Assembly: GCF_030622045.1 (NCBI RefSeq) | Contig: NZ_CP130886.1 | Location: 1,563,557 to 1,627,556 of the forward strand | DNA from: Planctellipticum variicoloris | GTDB lineage: Bacteria; Planctomycetota; Planctomycetia; Planctomycetales; Planctomycetaceae | Reading direction: 5' to 3' | Length of the DNA stretch: 64,000 nucleotides | In this document: positions 57,953-64,000 of the stretch, piece by piece | Position numbering within the stretch: position 1 is the first letter of the stretch | How the letters are laid out: the number at the start of each line of letters is the position of its first letter | Notes under the pieces: model-generated | Told to the model about the DNA's origin: nothing | Databases searched by the model: none | The model's input: only the letters and a program-made list of their open reading frames with translations | Program-made: the position numbers and the translations under genes

Positions 57953-59125
57953 ATGGCGAGCTGGCTCAACAAGGCTTCCGGGCTGTTTCAGCGTTCGACT
58001 GCCAGGGGCGGTTCGGATCGAGAGCCGTATCAGTTCGTCTGCGAATGCGGGGCGCGAGTCGCCGGCCTGCGCGAGTCGCGGTTTCAGCAGTTTCCCTGCG
58101 AAGCCTGCAACCGCGTGGTCTTCGTCCTGCCGATGAACGTCTACCCGCGACCGGCCCCGGCCCGTAAGCCGGTCGAACGGACATCCTCCGAGGAACCCGA
58201 GCCGGAATCGGCTCGGCGGACTTCCGCCGATACCGACGCGAATGAGTTCGGGGAGACTCCGCTCCCACCGACTCGCCGGAAGAAATCGGCGCCGGACATC
58301 GAAGGGGGAGTCCGTCCGCGTCGCAAGAAACAGGAGCCTCAGCCGGAGAAGCCGTCGAAGGCCGGCCTGGAACAGCCGCGTCGTAGAAATCTGACGCCGT
58401 TCCGGATGATCGCCGCCGGCATCGGGCTGCTGGTGCTGTCGACCGGCCTCGGACTCGGCTGGCGCTGGCGCGTGGAGCACGCCCGCAGCACCTTGCCGGT
58501 CGCCCTGGAACAGGGGCTCGTCGCATTTGGCGAGCGAAACTTCGTTAAAGCGGCCCAGGAACTCGGGCGCGCGAAATCCGCCGTCGACATTCTGGGAAAA
58601 CACGACGCCGATGCGGATGCCGTTCGCCACCGGTGGCGCGAAGCCCGGGCGGCGAACGCCATGCCCTACCTGATCCTGACCGATTGGCTCCAGGAGTGCC
58701 TGGCGGTCCCGGCGGATGGAAAGTCCAGCACGGCCAGGGCGGCCGCGAACCGGATCAAGGGAGCCTGGCTGGTGCTCGACGTCCCGGTGACATACGACGC
58801 CGAGACGCAGGAGCCTGTTGCCGACGTAATGCTTCCGACCGGCGAAACACTGGTCGACGTCGATCTTCCATTGCCCGAGACATTCCGTCGCGGAGCGGCG
58901 GACGAACGGCCGACGCGCGTCATTGTCGGAGCGCAAGTGGCGCAGTTTCGGCCTCCGTCCCCGGAGGCCGCCGCCGGCCGCCTGGAATTCATCCCCCAGT
59001 CCGTTTTTCTGTGGACGGACTACGAGACTTACCGGGCCGTGGTGTTTGAGATTTCCCCCGAAGAGGAGCCGGTCGTGCGCGAGCTGATCGCAGCGCAAAG
59101 TCGCTGGGAGGAGGCCGGGAAATGA
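57953..59125 (+). CDS. Zinc-ribbon membrane protein, unknown
   Basis: 390-aa protein. The N-terminus holds a zinc ribbon (FVCECGARV and CEACNRVVFVLP), then a ~75-residue disordered linker rich in E, P, R and K, a transmembrane helix near 150-170 (MIAAGIGLLVLSTGLGLGW), and an extracytoplasmic part with alpha-helical and beta features to the C-terminus. A cytosolic zinc ribbon and a large outer part suggest an envelope sensor or scaffold. Its stop overlaps the next start (ATGA), so they are translated together. Not recognised further. Confidence 0.7.
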   Translation: MASWLNKASGLFQRSTARGGSDREPYQFVCECGARVAGLRESRFQQFPCEACNRVVFVLPMNVYPRPAPARKPVERTSSEEPEPESARRTSADTDANEFGETPLPPTRRKKSAPDIEGGVRPRRKKQEPQPEKPSKAGLEQPRRRNLTPFRMIAAGIGLLVLSTGLGLGWRWRVEHARSTLPVALEQGLVAFGERNFVKAAQELGRAKSAVDILGKHDADADAVRHRWREARAANAMPYLILTDWLQECLAVPADGKSSTARAAANRIKGAWLVLDVPVTYDAETQEPVADVMLPTGETLVDVDLPLPETFRRGAADERPTRVIVGAQVAQFRPPSPEAAAGRLEFIPQSVFLWTDYETYRAVVFEISPEEEPVVRELIAAQSRWEEAGK

Positions 59126-60678
59126 ATGCACGGAGCTGGAGACTCGGTCTGCTGCTGATCTTGCTGTGTGCCAGTCCGGCCGCCGCGGAATCCCCCTGGT
59201 CGACCGAGGAGTTCCTAGGACGGAGGAAGGAGTGGGAGAAGTTTCTCGACACGTCCATCAAGGTCGAAGGTCGAGTCCTCGCGTTTAACAAGCAGCAACT
59301 CCGGCTGCAGCGGTGCGACGTCGTGTTTCATCTGGGAGAAAACCACGCGGGGCGCGTGACATCCTCCCGACGCGTCGAAATGCGCGGTCGGCTGCGCAAA
59401 GTGGACGACAAAATCGGTTTTTACGTCGACGATCTGCAGGGCATCCCGTCGGATCACGACGAATTTCAAAGCCGCGATTCCCGGATCAATCCGGCAAAAT
59501 CCGAAGACTACTACGCGCTGGCAGACTGGGCGACCGGACGCGCCACGTTCTACGAAGATCGCGAACTGAAGAAGCAGGCGATGGCGATTTATCGCAAGGG
59601 CGTCGAGACGGAAGCCCACGGACTTCCCCCCGATGATGTTGCAGGACGGTATGCGCTGGCGACGAAGGCCGTCGACTACGGAATCGCCGAACTCGGAGAC
59701 CGGCTGACATTTGAAGGAGGATTGATTGAGAGCCGGTCCGCGCTCGGGCGAGTCCCCCCCAATGCTCAGGAATTGTCGACCGTAGCGGCCGACCTGGCCC
59801 GCCGGCTGCCCGGCGCTCAGACGCCGCTTGCCACCATTCCCGCAGATCTGGCCGCTCGGTTTGCCAAAGATCCGCTGGAAGCCTGGCGGCGATCCACGCC
59901 CGCCGAACAGCCAATTCTGCAGCGACTGCTGTGGGGACGCATCCAGACGGCCCGGATCACCCTCGATGCCGAGGCCGACGGTCGGAATGGACGAGAGATC
60001 TCCGAGCGACTCAAGCGGATCGTCCCGGAGGAAGCGGACTTGGCCCTCAAATACGACGACCAGTATCTGAAGTACCGCGTCGAGCGGGCCTCGGGGCTGA
60101 CTCGCCCCGAACTGGTCGGCCTCGCAGAAGAACTCGCCGGGCGCAAGAAACCCGACGAGGCCCGGCAAGCCATTGTCACCTGGCTGAAAGCCCGCGAACC
60201 GCGGTGGCGAGAAGAGGGCTCGCGCGGGCTGGTCACACTCGCAAACGAACGGCTTGCGCTGCTCAAAGACGAACCGGGAGCGGTTGCGCTGCTGATCGAG
60301 GCCGCGGATCAGAATCCGGAAGTCACGGAGGCTGCAACCCGTTTGCAGTCAATGGGATATGCGCACCGGGGGGGGCGATGGCAGCGCGCCTCGACTCTGC
60401 CAGATCGACCGATCGCTCCCGAAGCGCCCGCCCCGGCGGGGCCGGACTCGCTGCAGGTCGGCTTGAGCGCCCAACATCTGCGGCAGATGCTCGGAGAGCC
60501 GACCTCCCGCAGCCGCATCGCGACCGGTCAGGGAATCACGGAGTCGTGGGCATATGGCTTGCCCGGCACAACGCGCCTGGTGGTCGTGCTGCAGCGGAAA
60601 TTCAACGACCGCGAATTGAAAGTCAGTGCATTTTCTTCGACCGATGCTTCTCGCCGCAGTCCGTCCGGGGCCTGGTAG
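59122..60678 (+). CDS. Secreted protein with BamE-like C-terminus
   Basis: 518-aa exported protein, signal peptide SWRLGLLLILLCASPAAAES. The middle is helical and repeat-like (alpha-solenoid). The C-terminal region LQVGLSAQHLRQMLGEP and ESWAYGLPG has the pattern of the SmpA/BamE fold (G-x-S-x-x-x-V/L-x-x-x-LG-x-P). The middle could be TPR-like. It overlaps the zinc-ribbon gene by 4 nt. Probably an envelope protein; function unknown. Confidence 0.7.
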   Translation: MNARSWRLGLLLILLCASPAAAESPWSTEEFLGRRKEWEKFLDTSIKVEGRVLAFNKQQLRLQRCDVVFHLGENHAGRVTSSRRVEMRGRLRKVDDKIGFYVDDLQGIPSDHDEFQSRDSRINPAKSEDYYALADWATGRATFYEDRELKKQAMAIYRKGVETEAHGLPPDDVAGRYALATKAVDYGIAELGDRLTFEGGLIESRSALGRVPPNAQELSTVAADLARRLPGAQTPLATIPADLAARFAKDPLEAWRRSTPAEQPILQRLLWGRIQTARITLDAEADGRNGREISERLKRIVPEEADLALKYDDQYLKYRVERASGLTRPELVGLAEELAGRKKPDEARQAIVTWLKAREPRWREEGSRGLVTLANERLALLKDEPGAVALLIEAADQNPEVTEAATRLQSMGYAHRGGRWQRASTLPDRPIAPEAPAPAGPDSLQVGLSAQHLRQMLGEPTSRSRIATGQGITESWAYGLPGTTRLVVVLQRKFNDRELKVSAFSSTDASRRSPSGAW

Positions 60679-60902
60679 CCGCCGACAGACCTGAACTGCT
60701 GCTCCGGTTCTGGCCGGCATGTTCGAAACTTGCGGAAAAAGCGGCATATCCTGCCAATTCGATTGAACCGGAATACGCAGACGCGTCGATGACGAAGGAT
60801 GAGCCCTCAGGATGGGGCAAGTTCGACATCATCGTCATGTTCGTGCAGGTGGTCCGGATGCCCCGCCACCCTGCGACCGAAGGAATTCGGAAGGAGCCGA
60901 AA

Positions 60903-62717
60903 ATGCCTCGCGGGACCTGGATTCTCGCCGTGACTGGCGCCCTGGCCATGCAGGTCGGCGTCGTCTCTGCCGCCGACCCGGCCGCCAGTTCCGAAGGTGT
61001 GCCGACGCGGTACAGCCGCCGGCCGGCCTCGGCTCCCAAGTCGGATGCGCAGGGGAAGAACTACTTCGACGACCTCTTCGCCGAGCCCGATCTGAGCAAG
61101 CTGGCCACCGGGGCAACCCGTCCCTCGTCGACGGCCAGCAATCGGATCCCGGTGGGCAAGAAGCCCGTCGAGACCCCGGTTCGGCAGGCTGCAGCCGACG
61201 AAAAGGACAATGCTCCGGTAACGAATGCGGATTTTGAAAAAGATCCGTTCCGTTCCGAAGGAAACTATATCCAGCACGTCCGGGCGGAAGCCCGCGGCGC
61301 TGAAAATTCGGTCAATGTTCGCACGCCGGGCGGAACGGTGGAAACCGGCCCCCAGACGCCGCAGGTGACGGTCGAGTGGGTCAAGAAGTCCGACATCAAC
61401 GTCGGGCAGGAATGCTCCGTGCAGCTCGTTGTCAAAAACAGCGGCGCGATTCCCGCCAGCCAGGTCGAAGTCGACGCCCTGTTTCCCCCGACGATCCGGT
61501 TGACCGCCGTCGAACCCAAACCCGCCTCCGCAACCCATCGACTCACCTGGAGCTTCCCGCTCCTCGCGCCCGGCGCCGAAAAAGTCATCGAAATCAAGAT
61601 GATCCCCGGCCGTCGCGGCGATCTGGGCACAACCGCGCAGGTCCGATTCACCGGAACCGCCGCGGCGGTGTTCCGCGTCGAAGAACCGATGCTGAAGGTC
61701 GCCCTCAAGGGACCGGCCGAAGTCATGATCGGCGATCCCGTCTCCCAGCTCGTCATGGTTTCCAATCCCGGCACCGGCGTGGCCCAGGACGTCAAAATCC
61801 TGGCCCAGCTCGACGAAGGCCTCGAATACCCTCGCAGCGAAAAGCTCGAGATGGCCGTCGGCTCGCTCGCTCCCGGAGAAACCCGGACCGTCCGTCTCCC
61901 GTTGACCGCAGTCAAAGGGGGCAAGTTCAGCGTCAAAGTGTCGGCTTCGTCGGCCGGCGACCTTGCGGCCGAAGCCGAATCCGTCGTCAACGTGATCGCG
62001 CCCAGCCTGACGGTGGCGGTGGATGGCCCTGGGCTGCGTTACAAGGGCCGCAGTGCGAAGTACTCGCTGACCGTCAAGAACGACGGCACCGTCCCCAATA
62101 ACAACGTGCGGGTGACGCAGTCGGTGGCCTCGGGCTTCCGCTTCATCTCGGCCGATCGGGGCGGCAAGTACGATGCGGCTCAGAAGAACATTCAGTGGTT
62201 CGTGGGTCGGCTGGAGCCGGGGCAGACCGCCGAAGTGAGCTGCGAACTGATGGCCGCCGATCTCGGCGCCTTCACCCAGTCCGTCAACGTGACTTCGGAC
62301 GCCGGAGTCCAGGTCGCGGCCAGGATGGAGACCGAAATCGACGGAGCCTCGGCCCTGACGATGGAAATCGTCGAACTCGACGACCCGGTGGAAGTCGGAA
62401 CCGAAACGGCCTACGAAATCCGCGTCAAGAACGACGGCTCCAAGGCCGCCGCCAACGTCGCTCTGGCCTGCGAACTGCCTCCCGCAGTCGAGCTGATCAC
62501 CGCCAAGGGAGCGACCGAAGGGGCTGTTGAAGGTCGGCTGCTGGTCTTCAAAGCCCTCGGCGAACTCAACGCCGGCACGCAGGCGATTTATCGGATTCAT
62601 GTGAAGGCCTCGGCCGAAGGCAACCACAAGCTGCGAGCCCGGCTCACGAGCAACTCGATTCAGGAGCCTCTGATCCGCGAAGAGCAGACCAAGTTCTACT
62701 CGGACGCCAACCGGTAA
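60903..62717 (+). CDS. Secreted DUF11-repeat protein
   Basis: 604-aa exported protein. The start ATG 60903 has AAGGAG 6 nt upstream, and the signal peptide is TWILAVTGALAMQVGVVSAA. After a disordered ~130-residue part come four or more Ig-like repeats of the DUF11/CARDB type: VTVEWVKKSDINVGQECSVQ, LKVALKGPAEVMIGDPVSQ, LTVAVDGPGLRYKGRSAKY and MEIVELDDPVEVGTETAYE. Such repeats are adhesive or structural surface modules. A strong terminator follows. Planctomycetes use DUF11-rich proteins on the cell surface (inference). Confidence 0.85.
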   Translation: MPRGTWILAVTGALAMQVGVVSAADPAASSEGVPTRYSRRPASAPKSDAQGKNYFDDLFAEPDLSKLATGATRPSSTASNRIPVGKKPVETPVRQAAADEKDNAPVTNADFEKDPFRSEGNYIQHVRAEARGAENSVNVRTPGGTVETGPQTPQVTVEWVKKSDINVGQECSVQLVVKNSGAIPASQVEVDALFPPTIRLTAVEPKPASATHRLTWSFPLLAPGAEKVIEIKMIPGRRGDLGTTAQVRFTGTAAAVFRVEEPMLKVALKGPAEVMIGDPVSQLVMVSNPGTGVAQDVKILAQLDEGLEYPRSEKLEMAVGSLAPGETRTVRLPLTAVKGGKFSVKVSASSAGDLAAEAESVVNVIAPSLTVAVDGPGLRYKGRSAKYSLTVKNDGTVPNNNVRVTQSVASGFRFISADRGGKYDAAQKNIQWFVGRLEPGQTAEVSCELMAADLGAFTQSVNVTSDAGVQVAARMETEIDGASALTMEIVELDDPVEVGTETAYEIRVKNDGSKAAANVALACELPPAVELITAKGATEGAVEGRLLVFKALGELNAGTQAIYRIHVKASAEGNHKLRARLTSNSIQEPLIREEQTKFYSDANR

Positions 62718-62749
62718 GGAGTCCGCCTCCCGACGGTTCGAATCCTCGA

Positions 62750-62799
62750 CCGCCGCCAACTGACGGGAATTCCCCGCAGTCGGCGGCGGTTTTTCTTTT
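62750..62799 (+). terminator. Rho-independent terminator after DUF11 gene
   Basis: CCGCCGCCAACTG (62750-62762) pairs, with two mismatches, with CAGTCGGCGGCGG (62777-62789), followed by TTTTTCTTTT. It lies 33 nt past the stop of the DUF11 gene. Confidence 0.85.
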
Positions 62800-62907
62800 G
62801 AGTTCCGGGCGGGTGGAGAGGCGTCCGAATTCTGGTAGACTGGCAGAGACGCCGCGCTCGTGGCGCATCCAGGAACCTGTTTCAGACCGACTCTGGCAAG
62901 AATCCCC

Positions 62908-64000
62908 ATGGCAGAAATCGACGATCGCAAGCGAAAAATTGCCGCGGAGTGCTATAAGCGGGGCGCCGATGCGCTCTCCAAGGAGAGCTGGGACTTCGCC
63001 GCCCAGATGTTCGGGCAGGCGGTCACGCTCGTCCCCGACAACGTCGTGTATCGCCAGACGCTGCGCGGGGCCGAAGAGCGGAAATACAACAACAACAAGA
63101 AGGGCGCCGGCGCAACCTCGTTCCTGTCGATGAACAGTGCCAAAAGCAAGGTCAAGAAGGCCCGGTCGCAGCAGAACTGGGACGATCTCGACAAGGCCGC
63201 CGAAGAGGGTCTGGCGATCAATCCCTGGGACGCCCAGCTCAACGCCGACGTCGGCGAAGCCGCCCGTCAGCGCGGTTACGAAGAAGTCGCCGCCTATGGT
63301 TTCCAGAAGGCGGCCGAGAATGCCCCGGAGAACAAAGACTTTCTGAAGTCCTGGGCCGAGGTGATGGAAACCCGTCATCTCTACGACGACGCCATCAAGA
63401 TTGTCGAACGGCTCTTCCGCCTCGATGCGCAGAACGGCGAATGGCGCAGTTGGATCAGCCGGCTCCACACGAATAAGACGATCTACAAGGGCCGCTTCGA
63501 AGAGGCCCAGAGCACGCGCGAGGTCAAGCAGGAGCCGATCGTCGGCTACGAGGAAAGCGTCACGGGCGGGGGCGCCGGCAAAGAACTGATCGGCCCGGGC
63601 GACTCCGAGGAAGCCGACTACCAGCGCGCGATTCGCAAGGATCCCAAGAACAAGGACAACTACATCCGCCTCGCCGACCTCTACCGGCGCGAAAGCCGGC
63701 TGGAGGAGGCCCTCGAACAGATGAAGCTGGGGGCCGACGTCAGCGGCGGCGACGCCAATATTCTGGAGCGCGCCGAAGACATCGAACTGGAAATGGCCCA
63801 GCGCGATCTGGAGCGGATGCGTCAGACCGTTCCCAAAGGTGGCGAAGAGGCGAAGTCTCAATATCTGCAGATGAAGAAGGATCTGCTCGAACGCTCGATC
63901 CGCATTTTCCAGAAACGCATCGAACGCTACCCGGCCGACATGCGGCTGAAGTTCGAGCAGGCCGAACGCCTGATGCAGGCGAAGCAGTATCCGCTGGCGA
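62908..64000 (+). CDS. TPR protein, partial at right edge
   Basis: At least 364 aa, running off the window end. AECYKRGADALSKESWDFAAQMFGQAV, WAEVMETRHLYDDAIKIVERLFRLD and NYIRLADLYRRESRLEEALEQM are tetratricopeptide repeats. A Gly-rich loop (GGGAGKELIGPG) and coiled coil follow. No signal peptide is seen, so it is probably a cytosolic scaffold. Start ATG 62908 lies after the terminator of the DUF11 gene, with TAGACT (62836-62841) as a possible -10. Confidence 0.8.
   Translation, partial: MAEIDDRKRKIAAECYKRGADALSKESWDFAAQMFGQAVTLVPDNVVYRQTLRGAEERKYNNNKKGAGATSFLSMNSAKSKVKKARSQQNWDDLDKAAEEGLAINPWDAQLNADVGEAARQRGYEEVAAYGFQKAAENAPENKDFLKSWAEVMETRHLYDDAIKIVERLFRLDAQNGEWRSWISRLHTNKTIYKGRFEEAQSTREVKQEPIVGYEESVTGGGAGKELIGPGDSEEADYQRAIRKDPKNKDNYIRLADLYRRESRLEEALEQMKLGADVSGGDANILERAEDIELEMAQRDLERMRQTVPKGGEEAKSQYLQMKKDLLERSIRIFQKRIERYPADMRLKFEQAERLMQAKQYPLA

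Noticed and set aside
62734-62748. GGTTCGAATCC tRNA T-loop-like motif
   Set aside because: The flanking bases do not form a T stem, no acceptor, D or anticodon arms fit, and it lies between a stop codon and a terminator.
60807-62930. 707-codon open frame on the minus strand
   Set aside because: It is antisense to the DUF11 gene, with Gly/Arg-rich low-complexity sequence.

Overview
This 64 kb window is GC-rich chromosomal DNA from a planctomycete (phylum Planctomycetota), most likely order Planctomycetales. The basis is gene content. It has a DUF1549/DUF1553 protein with planctomycete cytochrome-like CxxCH motifs next to a DUF1501 protein, twin-arginine Gfo/Idh/MocA and NHL-repeat proteins, a TIGR03067-type protein, a DUF1080 protein, a PQQ-like beta-propeller, and DUF11 and zinc-ribbon envelope proteins. 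I cannot name a genus. About 53 protein genes are supported, on both strands, mostly in short operons. No rRNA, tRNA, CRISPR array or prophage was seen.

Layout. 0.1-8 kb: small secreted protein, Tat-exported oxidoreductase, and a GntR regulator translationally coupled to a DUF1549/LamG/DUF1553 gene and a DUF1501 gene; it ends in a ~176 bp imperfect palindrome. 8-14 kb (minus strand): methyltransferase, VOC protein, TrmB, FabZ-like dehydratase, a large repeat/coiled-coil protein with nuclease-like residues, and a secreted glycosidase-like propeller. 14-22 kb: housekeeping genes coaE, rho, ribH, nusB, ald (minus), zinc-ribbon protein (minus), nadC, a metallophosphatase and hpf. 22-35 kb: a seven-heme lipoprotein, DUF1080, phosphofructokinase, secreted proteins, a serine beta-lactamase-like hydrolase, small membrane proteins and a PQQ-like propeller. 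35-44 kb: ceramidase-like Tat protein, polytopic membrane protein, an ExbB-ExbD-ExbD energy-transducing set, a sodium:solute symporter and an OprP-type porin.

44-51 kb is the most accessory-looking part: a KAP-like membrane P-loop NTPase, an unknown 160-aa protein, a ParD/ParE-type toxin-antitoxin pair with TTG starts, an NHL-repeat protein, rpsR, an IS4-type insertion sequence with 29-bp inverted ends, and a 0.7 kb gene-free stretch holding an integron attC-like relic and a 49-nt hairpin. 51-64 kb: HAD phosphatase, zwf, then dnaN-dciA-gyrB without dnaA, then envelope-type proteins (zinc-ribbon/TM, secreted BamE-like, DUF11) and a partial TPR protein running off the right edge.

Functional links: zwf and pfk feed central carbon metabolism; rho and nusB control transcription termination; dnaN, dciA and gyrB serve replication. 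The DUF1549/1553/1501 set, Gfo/Idh, DUF1080 and glycosidase-like proteins fit the carbohydrate-handling envelope repertoire of planctomycetes (inference). I found no clear complete new defence system. The best undescribed candidates are the SLD-repeat/nuclease-like protein at 10912-12594 and the KAP-like NTPase at 43945-45438.
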